A stretch of DNA of 64,000 nucleotides from Clostridiales bacterium (GCA_021204045.1 JAJQAA010000065.1:28562-92561); one strand, 5' to 3'. Positions 18,288-27,573 are shown, numbered from the stretch's first letter. Notes: generated by a model from the letters alone, not told the origin. Numbers and translations are program-made.

Positions 18288-18314
18288 ATCGTCAACCTTT
18301 TTGTTACTGTTGAA

Positions 18315-18343
18315 ATTATACCACCCTGTGCGGGGAAATGCAA
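18315..18343 (-). promoter_or_regulatory. Promoter of the rimP-nusA-infB operon
   Basis: Minus strand: TTGCAT (18343-18338), 17-bp spacer, TATAAT (18320-18315). The expected start near 18308 gives a 250-nt leader. Confidence 0.8.
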
Positions 18344-18361
18344 GTGATTTGGGGAAATATT

Positions 18362-19561
18362 TTACCAGCGTTCCATCAGGAGGAAATTCGTCATCTCCAC
18401 AATCCGGATCCCATTCTCGATCCCTGCGTCCATGGGATTCATGGTGATTACATATTTGGGATAGTGATCACGGATTTCCATCAGATTGTCGATTTCGCGA
18501 TCGGAATCCTCCGGCAGCTGCACGCAGACCTGGACATAGAGCTTCTCATCACGGCGCTGTGCGATGAAATCAATCTCTTTGGTGTCGTTCTTGCCGATAA
18601 ATACCTCGTACCCACGGTGTTTCAGTTCCAGAAATATAATATTTTCCATGGCGCCGTCCAGCATTTTGCGATTATAACCAAGCAAACAATATTTCAATGC
18701 CACATCGGACAGATAATATTTTTCCTGTGTTTTGAGTATGGCCCTGCCCTGGATGTCATAGCGATGACAGGGATAGATGATAAACGCCTGCTCCAGCCAG
18801 CGCAGATAATTATAAATGGATTCCACCGACACCGTTCGCTGTTCACTGCGCAGAAATCTGGCGATGGAACTCGCGGAAAACGTCCTGCCCATATTTTCGA
18901 TGATATACTTTACCACCCGGTCAAACAAATCCTGACGGGTGATGCGGTGACGTTTCACAATGTCCCGGGAAATGACCGTATGATAGATGCCATTGACGAT
19001 CTGGTAAGCACTTTGCTGATCATAATTGCCCAGGGCAATAATAGGAAATCCGCCGAAACGAATGTACTCCTCCAACAATTCTTTCTGAGAGAAGCCGCTT
19101 CCTGCCTTAAATGTCAGATACTCTTTGAAGGACAACGGATAGACCGGGATGGATACAAAGCGCCCCGTCAGATAAGTAGAAATCTCACTGGACATCAGCC
19201 TGGAATTGGAGCCGGTAACATAAATGTCCACATCCTGGCTCTCCAGCAGGCTGTTCACCGCGCGTTCCCAGTTTTCCACCTCCTGAATCTCATCCAGCAG
19301 CAGATAACAATGACCCTTTCCGTCGATTTCCCGGATCAGTTCGTCGTACATTTTTCTTGCTGTGATGTCGGAGGGAATATCCATCTCCGTATATCTCTTC
19401 TGGATAATGTTACTGTCTGCCACACCACGCCGCAGCAGTTCCTGAGCCAGCATCTCAAAAATCGTGGACTTGCCGCAGCGCCGCACCCCAGCCAGGATCT
19501 TCACCAGCGGCTGATCCATGAACGGAAGAATCGCGTTGACGTAATCTGGTCTTAAAATCAT
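18362..19561 (-). CDS. AAA ATPase with DUF4143 C-terminal domain
   Basis: A 399-aa protein of the AAA_14/DUF4143 family. Walker A is AGVRRCGKST (residues about 24-33) and Walker B is YLLLDEIQEV; sensor TGSNSRL follows. The C-terminal half has KEIDFIAQRRDEKLYVQV, resembling a PD-(D/E)XK-like core. These genes are abundant, patchy and mobile in gut Firmicutes; their function is not established. It is monocistronic, with its own promoter inside a long inverted repeat. A relative (48190-49488) is in the same window. Confidence 0.88.
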   Translation of the reverse strand: MILRPDYVNAILPFMDQPLVKILAGVRRCGKSTIFEMLAQELLRRGVADSNIIQKRYTEMDIPSDITARKMYDELIREIDGKGHCYLLLDEIQEVENWERAVNSLLESQDVDIYVTGSNSRLMSSEISTYLTGRFVSIPVYPLSFKEYLTFKAGSGFSQKELLEEYIRFGGFPIIALGNYDQQSAYQIVNGIYHTVISRDIVKRHRITRQDLFDRVVKYIIENMGRTFSASSIARFLRSEQRTVSVESIYNYLRWLEQAFIIYPCHRYDIQGRAILKTQEKYYLSDVALKYCLLGYNRKMLDGAMENIIFLELKHRGYEVFIGKNDTKEIDFIAQRRDEKLYVQVCVQLPEDSDREIDNLMEIRDHYPKYVITMNPMDAGIENGIRIVEMTNFLLMERW

Positions 19562-19584
19562 CAGTTTTCGCCCCTCTCATTCTT

Positions 19585-19613
19585 ATTATATGCAAAATTC
19601 TTTGAAGTATCAA
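19585..19613 (-). promoter_or_regulatory. Promoter for the DUF4143 ATPase gene
   Basis: Minus strand TTGATA (19613-19608), 17-bp spacer, TATAAT (19590-19585), 24 bp before the start codon. The site is within the nested inverted repeat, so a DNA-binding protein could control it. Confidence 0.75.
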
Positions 19614-19665
19614 CAAGTTTTTCGTGTTAAACAAGAAAAACTTTTCCATTTGTTTTGCATATAAT
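19585..19665. repeat. Nested inverted repeat with ATPase promoter
   Basis: Outer arms of 13 bp (19585-19597 and 19653-19665) and inner arms of 9 bp (AAGTTTTTC 19615-19623 and GAAAAACTT 19635-19643). Because the outer arms contain TATAAT on opposite strands, the element carries a -10 box in each direction. Confidence 0.8.
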
Positions 19666-19765
19666 GATCGTAAGAGCTCCGCAACCGCCTTGCCACAGCC
19701 TGTCTGCCATCTGACAACCAGCTATCATTGGCGGTTTCCGGACAATTTATTTCCCGGAGATGACT

Positions 19766-20530
19766 ATGATTCCCAAACTGCAAGTGAACGATTTAAGCTA
19801 CGCCTACCATTCGCTTGAGGGTGAGACGCCGGCGCTCTCCCATATCTCATTTCAGGTCGCAACGGGTGAGTTCGCCGCAATCGTCGGCCCGTCTGGCTGT
19901 GGAAAATCCACGTTGTTGTCACTCCTCTGTGGATTGCTGACGCCGGAAGAAGGAGAGATTCTGATTGACGGCGCGCCGCTTTCCGCGTCGTCATCCGGTA
20001 TCGGCTATATGCTGCAGCGCGACCATCTGCTCGAATGGCGCTCGATTCGCGCCAATGCCGCCCTCGGGCTGGAAATCCAGAAAAAGCTGAACGCCGATTC
20101 GCGCCGCGACGTCGATCAGATGCTGAAAGACTATGGCCTTGCCGGTTTTGAGGAAGCCAGACCGGCCGAGCTTTCCGGCGGCATGCGCCAGCGCGCCGCT
20201 CTGATCCGCACGCTGGCCTTAAAGCCCAGTCTTCTGCTGCTCGACGAACCATTCTCCGCCCTGGACTACCAGACCCGGCTGTCCGTCTGTGACGAGATCA
20301 GCGCCATTATCCGCAGAATGGGGAACACCGCCCTGCTGATCACCCATGATCTGTCCGAAGCGATCAGCGTCGCCGACCGGATCATCGTCCTCTCCTCCCG
20401 CCCTGGTCGTATCAAAGCCGTGATGGATATTTCCTTCCCACCGGAATGCGAAGGTTCTCTGCAGTGGCGCAACAGCGCTGGATTTTCCCGTTATTTTAAT
20501 CAGCTGTGGGAATCGCTGCGCAACGAATAG
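19766..20530 (+). CDS. ABC transporter ATP-binding protein, nitrate/sulfonate/HMP type
   Basis: A 254-aa ATPase of the SsuB/TauB/ThiZ subfamily. Walker A GPSGCGKST, signature LSGGMRQRAAL, Walker B LLLLDEPFSALD and the switch LLITHDLSEAISVADRII are all intact. Start ATG 19766 has GGAG 6 nt upstream; the ATG at 19760 is too close to it. No permease or binding protein is adjacent. The only matching substrate-binding protein in the window is 31 kb away at 50810. Its end overlaps dusB by 31 nt. Substrate unknown. Confidence 0.9.
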   Translation: MIPKLQVNDLSYAYHSLEGETPALSHISFQVATGEFAAIVGPSGCGKSTLLSLLCGLLTPEEGEILIDGAPLSASSSGIGYMLQRDHLLEWRSIRANAALGLEIQKKLNADSRRDVDQMLKDYGLAGFEEARPAELSGGMRQRAALIRTLALKPSLLLLDEPFSALDYQTRLSVCDEISAIIRRMGNTALLITHDLSEAISVADRIIVLSSRPGRIKAVMDISFPPECEGSLQWRNSAGFSRYFNQLWESLRNE

Positions 20531-21474
20531 AGCAACTGTTCCAGCTCCGCCAGCGTCCCCACCTCATTGGAGGCGCGGCGCAGCGCGGCGGAGTGCGGCA
20601 GCCCGGCCGTGTACCAGGCGATGTGCTTGCGCATCTCCTTCATCCCCAGAAGTTCGCCCTTCTGCTCTGTCTGCAGGTTCGCGTGACGCCAGATCATACG
20701 CGCGATCACATCCGCCGACGGTTTCGGGATGAGCTCCCCCGTCTCCAGATAGCGGCCGATACGGTCGAAAATCCACGGATCGCCCTGCGCGCCGCGGGCG
20801 ATCATCAGGCCATCACAGCCGGTCTCTTCTAACATCGCCCGCGCGGCCTGCGGCGTAAAGATATCTCCGTTTCCGATTACCGGGATATTCACAGCTTCCT
20901 TCACCTGGCGGATGATATCCCAGTCCGCCTTTCCGGAGTAAAACTGCGCCCGCGTCCGCCCATGCACCGCTACCGCGCTGACGCCGCAGTCCTCGGCGAT
21001 CCTGGCAATTTCCACAGCATTGACATGCTCCTCATCAAAACCCTTGCGGATCTTTATTGTCACCGGCTTATCTACTGCTTTCACTAGCGCCGTGAGCAGA
21101 CGGCGCACCAGCGCTGGGTCGCGCATCAGCGCCGAGCCTTCCCCATTTCCCACGACCTTAGGCACCGGACAGCCCATATTGAAATCAATGATATCATACG
21201 GTCCCTCCGCAATCTGGCGCGCCATCGCCGCGACCAGCTCCGGGTCAGAGCCAAACAGCTGCACCGCCAGCGGGTGTTCCTGTTCCCCCGCTGCCAGAAG
21301 CTCCTTCGTATTCCGGTTCCGATAATAGATCGCCTTTGCGCTGACCATCTCCGTGCAGGCCAGGCCGCAGCCCTGCTCGCGGCACAATAAACGAAATGGC
21401 AGGTCGGTAACGCCTGCCATCGGTGCCAGTATCCGGTTATTTTTCAGCTCCACATTGCCGATCCGTAAGCTCAT
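20500..21474 (-). CDS. dusB: tRNA-dihydrouridine synthase DusB
   Basis: An FMN enzyme that reduces uridines in tRNA. Seen: LAPMAGVTDLPFRLLCREQG, the catalytic-Cys region NMGCPVPKVVGNGEGSALM, KIRKGFDEEHVNAVEIA and VIGNGDIFTPQAA. 324 aa. Its start overlaps the DUF6145 stop by 4 nt (ATGA), so the two are coupled. Confidence 0.95.
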   Translation of the reverse strand: MSLRIGNVELKNNRILAPMAGVTDLPFRLLCREQGCGLACTEMVSAKAIYYRNRNTKELLAAGEQEHPLAVQLFGSDPELVAAMARQIAEGPYDIIDFNMGCPVPKVVGNGEGSALMRDPALVRRLLTALVKAVDKPVTIKIRKGFDEEHVNAVEIARIAEDCGVSAVAVHGRTRAQFYSGKADWDIIRQVKEAVNIPVIGNGDIFTPQAARAMLEETGCDGLMIARGAQGDPWIFDRIGRYLETGELIPKPSADVIARMIWRHANLQTEQKGELLGMKEMRKHIAWYTAGLPHSAALRRASNEVGTLAELEQLLYSLRSDSHS

Positions 21475-21818
21475 GGCGCCGTATCCTCCGTAATTCCCAG
21501 AACCATCGTCTTATAATAGAGTTCCAGCGCCTCCAGAAATTCCCTACGCTCCTGCCGGTACTGTTTGATCTTTAAATCCGCCCCGATCTCATCATAATAA
21601 CCGTCGTACTCCCGGGTGCGATGCCGGAATTCCAGCGTGCCGTCCTCCTCAAATTCCAGCGTCAGAATGCCGCCGCACTCCTCTGTGAACCAGACGCACA
21701 TCACCTGCAGCTCCCGCTTCACCGCCTCGGGAAGACTGGCGAACTCTTCATTAAAATAATATTTTCGCTCATAACCGTTCGAACCGCAGAGTACCACGGT
21801 ATCTTCCTGTTGATCCAT
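21471..21818 (-). CDS. DUF6145 family protein
   Basis: A 115-aa acidic protein without recognisable catalytic motifs. The pattern VVLCGSNGYERKYYFNEEFASLP, MCVWFTEECGGILTLEFEEDGTL and EIGADLKIKQYRQERREFLEALELYYK matches what I recall as DUF6145, a Lachnospiraceae family often next to dusB. The coupling to dusB hints at a tRNA-related role, but that is inference only. Confidence 0.75.
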   Translation of the reverse strand: MDQQEDTVVLCGSNGYERKYYFNEEFASLPEAVKRELQVMCVWFTEECGGILTLEFEEDGTLEFRHRTREYDGYYDEIGADLKIKQYRQERREFLEALELYYKTMVLGITEDTAP

Positions 21819-21916
21819 TTTTCTCCTTTAATCGCCTCACGGCCTCCCGGATACCAGGCCCATTCCATTTTGCCAGAAATCCTGCTGCGTCGCTCCGGTT
21901 TCATCGCATCAGCAGT

Positions 21917-22891
21917 TTACCGCACCAGCATTTTGCTGATCTCATACTGCTCATCCGGGATATCTTTCTTCATCTGCAACGCTTCCTGAATGTCAAAGTC
22001 CACATATTCGCCGTTTTTGTAGGCCACAAGACGGTTGCTCCTGCCCTCGGCGAGCAGCGTCGCCGCCTTTGCGCCCATGATCGAGGCGTAGACGCGATCC
22101 TTGCAGGTCGGCGTGCCGCCGCGCTGCATGTAGCCGAGAATTGTCGCCCGGGTCTCAATGCCGGTGGCCGCCTCAATGCGCCGCGCCATCGAGGTGGAAT
22201 GCCCGATGCCCTCGGCGTTGATGATAATGTTGTGCTTCTTGCCCGCCTTGCGGTTGGCAATAATCCGGTTGATCAGAGCCTGCTCGTTGCCGTCATAACG
22301 CTCCGGCAGCAGGATATCCTCCGCGCCGTTGGCGATGCCGCACCAGAGCGCGATGTAGCCTGCGTTGCGGCCCATCACCTCGATAATGCTGCAGCGCTCG
22401 TGCGAGGTCGAGGTGTCGCGCACGCGGTCGATCGCCTCCATCGCGGTATTGACCGCCGTATCAAAACCAATCGTATAATCCGTGCAGGCAATATCCAGAT
22501 CAATCGTGCCAGGCACACCGACCGTGTTAACGCCCAGAGCCGCCAGCTTGCCCGCGCCCCGGAACGAGCCGTCGCCGCCGATCACCACGAGGCCGTCGAT
22601 CCCGTGCTTGCGGCAGATCTCCGCTCCCAGCTCCTGGCCCTCCGGTGTCATAAATTCCATGCAGCGCGCCGTGTAGAGGATCGTTCCGCCGCGGTAGATA
22701 ATGTTGGAGACATTCGTGCTCTCCATATCAATGATTTCTTCCTGCAGCAGGCCCGCGTAGCCCCGCATGATGCCCTTTACCTTCATCCCTTTATTGATCG
22801 CCGTGCGCACAACCGCACGGATCGCTGCGTTCATACCAGGAGCGTCGCCGCCGCTCGTCAAAACCCCGATTGTCTTAACTTCCTTTGCCAT
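21917..22891 (-). CDS. pfkA: 6-phosphofructokinase, ATP type
   Basis: Phosphofructokinase of glycolysis, 324 aa. The N-terminal loop LTSGGDAPGMNAAIRAVVR and GGDGSFRGA (Gly at the ATP/PPi-discriminating position) point to ATP use. The catalytic loop reads GTIDLDIACTDYTIGFDTA; most PfkA proteins have TIDND, so the Asn is Leu here while both Asp remain. Start ATG 22891 has AGGAGG at the right distance; an upstream ATG at 22921 is rejected. It follows dnaE by 53 nt, a common clostridial pairing. Confidence 0.95.
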   Translation of the reverse strand: MAKEVKTIGVLTSGGDAPGMNAAIRAVVRTAINKGMKVKGIMRGYAGLLQEEIIDMESTNVSNIIYRGGTILYTARCMEFMTPEGQELGAEICRKHGIDGLVVIGGDGSFRGAGKLAALGVNTVGVPGTIDLDIACTDYTIGFDTAVNTAMEAIDRVRDTSTSHERCSIIEVMGRNAGYIALWCGIANGAEDILLPERYDGNEQALINRIIANRKAGKKHNIIINAEGIGHSTSMARRIEAATGIETRATILGYMQRGGTPTCKDRVYASIMGAKAATLLAEGRSNRLVAYKNGEYVDFDIQEALQMKKDIPDEQYEISKMLVR

Positions 22892-22944
22892 GGTGAATTC
22901 CTCCTGACCTTTGTCTTTCAATCCGCAATTTTAAGCTATTTTTT

Positions 22945-25900
22945 CTACCTTTTCAATCCCCTTTCCACAAGTTTGACATTCTTTTCACCCAGTATTTGCA
23001 TAAGCTGTTCCTGTATTGGCGCATTTGCACAGATATTCCAGGTCGCGGGCAGGACTTTTTTGGCTCTTTCCCTTGCCAGATAGATGATGACCGTGTCGTT
23101 TCCTTTTTCGCCCGCACGCAGAATCCCCATAACCGCATCCCGTTTTTCATCATATTCGCGCTTATCCGGAAACTGTAACCATAACTCGCGCGGCACCGCG
23201 TCAAACGGCACGATGCGTTCACAGATCAGCTTGCCGACGGGATCGTCGCCGATCGAGACGCGGCCGACTAAAAACACTTTCGCCTCGTCCTCCAGCAACG
23301 GACGGCCCGTCTCAAAAACATTCGGGAATACCAGCGCCTCCACGTTACCGACCATATCCTCCAGCGTCACAAAGGCCATCAGCTTGCCGTTGCGTGTCGT
23401 CTTCAGCGTCTTCCCGGTAATCATGCCGCCCACCGTGACAATCTCCCCGTCGGTGACCACGGCGCGCCCGGTCTCCTCATCGACGATAAAGTCCGCGGTC
23501 TTCGCGGTCACACTTTTGTTCCAGATATCCAGATACTCATCCAGCGGATGGCCGCTGACATAGACGCCGAGCGTCTCCTTCTCGTAAGACAGCAGCTCTT
23601 CCCGTCCGTACTCCGGGATGTCCGGCATCGTGATCCGATACTGCTTTTTCTCTTCCTCGCCGCCGAAGTCAAACAGGCTCATCTGTCCTTCGAGCACATT
23701 CCTGCGGTCCTTTGTCTTCTGTTCGAGAAGCTCCGGCGCGACCAGAACCTTCTGATGGCGATTGCCCGGCAGGCTGTCCATGGCCCCGGCCTTGATGAAA
23801 TTCTCCACCGCGCGGCGGTTGATCTCTTTCCCCGCTATGCGCTCGATAAAATCATCCAGCGAGCGGTAAGAACCGCCCCGGTTCCGCTCTTCAATGATCG
23901 CGGCGACCACACCGCGTCCGATGCTCTTGATCGCCGCCAGGCCGTAGCGGATGCCGTCACCGGAGACCGAGAAGCCGCTCTGTCCCTCGTTGATATCCGG
24001 CGGCAGAATCGGAATCCCCATCTGACGGCAGGTCAGAATGTATTCGGACACCTTCGTGGTATTGTCCATCACCGAGGTCATCAGCGCCGCCATAAACTCT
24101 TTCGGATAATAATATTTCAGCCAGGCCGTCTGCAGAGCCACCACGGCATAGCAGGCCGCGTGCGACTTGTTGAACGCGTATTTGGCGAAATCGATCATCT
24201 CGTCATAAATCTGATTCGCCGTGCGCTCATCGATGCCGTTGGCGACGCAGCCTTTTACCCGTTCTTCCTCATTTCCGTAGACAAAATTCTGGCGCTCTTT
24301 CTCCATCACCGCCGTCTTTTTCTTGGACATCGCGCGGCGCACCAGATCGCTGCGCCCCATCGTGTACCCGGCGAGATCGCGCACGATCTGCATGACCTGC
24401 TCCTGGTAAACGATACAGCCGTAGGTCGGCGCAAGGATCGGCTCCAGCTGCGGGCAGTCATAGGTGATCTGCGAGCGGTCGTTCTTGCCCTTGAGATATT
24501 TGGGAATGAAATCCATCGGTCCGGGGCGATAGAGCGAGATCCCGGCGATGATGTCCTCCAGCGTTTCGGGTTTGAGTTCCTTCATGAAGTTTTTCATGCC
24601 GGTGCTTTCCAGCTGGAACACGCCATCGCACTTGCCCGTGCCGATCGAGGCCATCACCTCCGGATCATTGTAGTCGATGTTCTCCATATCGAGATGCACG
24701 CCGCTGTTCCGCTCCACCTCCCTGACCGCGTTCTGAATCACGGTCAACGTGCGCAGGCCGAGGAAATCCATTTTCAGCAGACCCAACTCCTCCAGCGTCG
24801 TCATCGTAAACTGGGTTGTGATCGTGCCGTCCTGTGCACGCGAGAGCGGCACAAACTCATCCATCGCTTCGCTTCCGATCACCACGCCGGCCGCATGCAT
24901 CGAGGTGTGGCGCGGCAGACCTTCCAGGCGCTTCGCCATATCGATGAGGTAGCGCACCTCATCGTCCTCTTCGTAGGCCTTGCGCAGATCCGGACTCTGC
25001 TTGAGCGCCTTATCCAGAGTCATACCCAGATCCCCCGGAATCATCTTGGAGATCGCGTCGCAGCGCGCGTAGGGCATATCCAGCACGCGGCCGACGTCGC
25101 GCACCACTGCTTTTGCCGCCATCGTCCCGAAGGTGACGATCTGCACGACCTGATCCTTACCATATTTTTCAACGACATAATCGATGACTTCCTGCCGCCG
25201 TTCGTAGCAGAAATCAATGTCAATATCCGGCATCGAGACCCGCTCCGGGTTCAGGAATCGTTCAAACAGCAGATTATAGCGGATGGGATCGATGTTGGTA
25301 ATCTCCAGGCAGTAAGCGACAATGCTTCCCGCCGCCGAGCCGCGTCCCGGCCCGACCATGATATCGTGCGAGCGCGCGAAATGGATAAAATCCCACACGA
25401 TCAGGAAATAATCCACATAACCCATGTTGTGGATCACGCCCAGCTCATATTCCAGGCGTTTCTGCAGCGTGCCGTCGTCGTCCGGATAGCGTTTTTTCAT
25501 GCCCTGCTGGCAGAGGTGGTTGAGGTAACTCCAGGAATCAAAGCCCTCCGGCACCTCATAATGCGGCAGCTTCGTAACGCCAAACTCAATCTCCACATTG
25601 CAACGCTCGGCGATTTTGTGTGTATTTTCAATCGCCTGCGGCGCATAGGGAAACAGCGCGCGCATCTCCTCCTCGGACTTACAGTAGAACTGCCCGCCCT
25701 CATAGTGCATGCGGTTCTCATCAGAAACCTTCTTGCCGGTCTGGATGCAGAGCAAGATATCGTGCGGCGTCGCGTCCTCCGCGAGAATATAATGGATGTC
25801 GTTCGTAGCCACAAGATCAATACCCAGCTCCTCGCTCAGCCGCATGAGTCCCTGGTTGACCGTCTTCTGCGACGGAATGCCGTGATCCTGCATCTCCAAA

Positions 25901-26415
25901 AAATAATTTCCCTGGCCAAAAATGTCCAGATGACGCATCGCCGCCTGCTTCGCGTCCTCATAGCGGCCGCGCTCCAGGGCACGCGGGATCTCCCCGGCCA
26001 GACAAGCGCTGAGGGCGATGATTCCTTCATGATACCTGCGCAGCACCTCTTCATCCACGCGCGGTTTATAATAAAAGCCGTCCACAAAGCCCTTGGAGAC
26101 CAGCTTCATCAGGTTTTTATAGCCCTGGTTGTTTTCCGCCAGCAGCACCAGATGATAATAACGATCCTCACCGTTTACCTTTTCGCGGTCGAAACGCGAT
26201 CCGGGCGCGACATAGACCTCGCAGCCGATGATCGGCTTGACGCCGGCCTCGCGCATGGCGCGGTAAAACTCGATCACGCCGTACATCACACCGTGGTCGG
26301 TGACCGCCATGCTGTCCATGCCAAGCTCCTTCGCCCGCGCCGCCAGCTCTTTGATTTTACAGGAACCATCCAGCAGACTGTATTCCGTGTGAACATGCAA
26401 ATGTGTGAAGGCCAC
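22945..26415 (-). CDS. dnaE: DNA polymerase III alpha subunit, DnaE type
   Basis: A C-family replicative polymerase, 1156 aa. PHP domain at residues 1-205 (HLHVHTEYSLLDGSCKI), palm with catalytic PDIDIDF near residue 400, fingers, a helix-hairpin-helix region and an OB fold near 970-1050 (GEIVTVGGMITGKTLKT). The length and DnaE domain order (no inserted exonuclease) distinguish it from PolC. Long frames antisense to it are composition artefacts. Confidence 0.97.
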   Translation of the reverse strand: MAFTHLHVHTEYSLLDGSCKIKELAARAKELGMDSMAVTDHGVMYGVIEFYRAMREAGVKPIIGCEVYVAPGSRFDREKVNGEDRYYHLVLLAENNQGYKNLMKLVSKGFVDGFYYKPRVDEEVLRRYHEGIIALSACLAGEIPRALERGRYEDAKQAAMRHLDIFGQGNYFLEMQDHGIPSQKTVNQGLMRLSEELGIDLVATNDIHYILAEDATPHDILLCIQTGKKVSDENRMHYEGGQFYCKSEEEMRALFPYAPQAIENTHKIAERCNVEIEFGVTKLPHYEVPEGFDSWSYLNHLCQQGMKKRYPDDDGTLQKRLEYELGVIHNMGYVDYFLIVWDFIHFARSHDIMVGPGRGSAAGSIVAYCLEITNIDPIRYNLLFERFLNPERVSMPDIDIDFCYERRQEVIDYVVEKYGKDQVVQIVTFGTMAAKAVVRDVGRVLDMPYARCDAISKMIPGDLGMTLDKALKQSPDLRKAYEEDDEVRYLIDMAKRLEGLPRHTSMHAAGVVIGSEAMDEFVPLSRAQDGTITTQFTMTTLEELGLLKMDFLGLRTLTVIQNAVREVERNSGVHLDMENIDYNDPEVMASIGTGKCDGVFQLESTGMKNFMKELKPETLEDIIAGISLYRPGPMDFIPKYLKGKNDRSQITYDCPQLEPILAPTYGCIVYQEQVMQIVRDLAGYTMGRSDLVRRAMSKKKTAVMEKERQNFVYGNEEERVKGCVANGIDERTANQIYDEMIDFAKYAFNKSHAACYAVVALQTAWLKYYYPKEFMAALMTSVMDNTTKVSEYILTCRQMGIPILPPDINEGQSGFSVSGDGIRYGLAAIKSIGRGVVAAIIEERNRGGSYRSLDDFIERIAGKEINRRAVENFIKAGAMDSLPGNRHQKVLVAPELLEQKTKDRRNVLEGQMSLFDFGGEEEKKQYRITMPDIPEYGREELLSYEKETLGVYVSGHPLDEYLDIWNKSVTAKTADFIVDEETGRAVVTDGEIVTVGGMITGKTLKTTRNGKLMAFVTLEDMVGNVEALVFPNVFETGRPLLEDEAKVFLVGRVSIGDDPVGKLICERIVPFDAVPRELWLQFPDKREYDEKRDAVMGILRAGEKGNDTVIIYLARERAKKVLPATWNICANAPIQEQLMQILGEKNVKLVERGLKR

Positions 26416-26508
26416 AGCAACCTCCTTTATCCTGAGCGGGGTTTTGTTCCCGCCCCTCTGTCCCGAAACGGATCCGTTTGTGTCCGTCTGTTTTATTCTC
26501 TGCTTCCA

Positions 26509-26537
26509 AGTGTATCACAGGCTGGAAACGGGCGCAA
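26509..26537 (-). promoter_or_regulatory. Promoter for dnaE-pfkA
   Basis: Minus strand TTGCGC (26537-26532), 17-bp spacer, TACACT (26514-26509). It lies about 95 bp before the dnaE start codon, which has AAGGAGG upstream. Confidence 0.6.
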
Positions 26538-26586
26538 GCGAACCGGGAAATTTAAAATTATCATTTCTCCATTTTTTGCGTAAACG

Positions 26587-26629
26587 AAAACCAGGAACTG
26601 TTTCAACCCAAAACAATTCCTGGTCTTTT
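26587..26629. terminator. Terminator between rbsK and dnaE
   Basis: ACCAGGAA (26590-26597) pairs with TTCCTGGT (26617-26624); after one mismatch TGTTT pairs with AAACA. A-rich and T-rich flanks make it usable in both directions; it lies 25-68 nt beyond the rbsK stop. Confidence 0.8.
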
Positions 26630-26653
26630 CCTGGTCTTGCGGTCAGTGATTGA

Positions 26654-27568
26654 TCAGGCCTCAGCCCATAGTTCCACTTCTTCTCTTGTCGGAATAGACG
26701 TCTGTGCGCCCGCTTTCATAACTGCCATAGCGCCTACCCGGCTTGCAAACTTCATCGCGGATTTTATATCTTTTTTCTCCGAAAGATTAACCGCGAACGC
26801 CGCCGTATAACTATCTCCCGCTCCCGTCGTGTCTACCGCTTTTACCTTATTTGCAGGCACATGAATCTCGCTTCCATCCTGCCCATAATAACAGGAGCCA
26901 TCCGCTCCGAGTGTAACCAGAATGTTTTTTGCGCCTTTTTCTCTCAACAACCCAACCGCATTATCCAGAGCCAGACTGTCATCCGCCCCAAGCAAAGTCA
27001 GAATCTCATTCTCATTTGGTTTGATAACATCCGCGTTTTCAAGAAGCTCCTGCGGCAGATCACACTGTGCCGGAGCCGGATCCAGGATCACCGTTTTCCC
27101 GAATTCCTTCGCCCTGCGCGCCGCATATGCAACCGTTTCCACCGGAATCTCCAGTTGAAAAATCACAATATCGCAATCCTTTATGATATCCAGCATGCTG
27201 TCAATATATGGAATATCCACCTCTTTGTTGGCGCCCTGAATGACCACAATACTGTTATCGCTGTTTTCATCTACCGTGATAAGCGCCATACCGGTGCTGC
27301 TGTCCTTTGTTTTTTTCAGATAATCTACGCACACACCCGCGTTTCTCAGATTGTCCATCAGCATCTGTCCGTAAGTATCATCCCCGATCGCTCCCAGCAT
27401 CGTGACTTTCCCGCCAAGCTTCGCAGCCGCATATGCCTGATTGGCGCCTTTCCCTCCGGGTGTCAGGCGAAAATCATCCCCGAGAATCGTTTCCCCGACC
27501 TTAGGAGCATGTTTTACATTCACAGCGAAGTCCATATTCAGACTTCCAATCACAACAATCTTCTTCAT
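26654..27568 (-). CDS. rbsK: Ribokinase
   Basis: PfkB-family kinase making ribose-5-phosphate. IGSLNMDFAVNV, GGKGANQAYAAAKLGG and the catalytic TTGAGDSYTAAF are intact. 304 aa, AAAGGA upstream, 5 nt after the second permease gene. It is the last gene of the nucleoside/ribose module, and is a separate paralogue of the kinase domain fused to the LacI regulator upstream. Confidence 0.94.
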   Translation of the reverse strand: MKKIVVIGSLNMDFAVNVKHAPKVGETILGDDFRLTPGGKGANQAYAAAKLGGKVTMLGAIGDDTYGQMLMDNLRNAGVCVDYLKKTKDSSTGMALITVDENSDNSIVVIQGANKEVDIPYIDSMLDIIKDCDIVIFQLEIPVETVAYAARRAKEFGKTVILDPAPAQCDLPQELLENADVIKPNENEILTLLGADDSLALDNAVGLLREKGAKNILVTLGADGSCYYGQDGSEIHVPANKVKAVDTTGAGDSYTAAFAVNLSEKKDIKSAMKFASRVGAMAVMKAGAQTSIPTREEVELWAEA

Positions 27569-27573
27569 GTCGG

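Noticed and set aside
19666..19765. Possible TPP riboswitch before the ABC ATPase
   Set aside because: The conserved CTGAGA and the second helix motif of the THI element are not present.
23548..26583. A 1011-codon open frame on the plus strand opposite dnaE
   Set aside because: It is exactly antisense to a well conserved polymerase gene, has low-complexity His/Arg-rich translation and no family motif; it is a by-product of the GC-rich codon use of dnaE.
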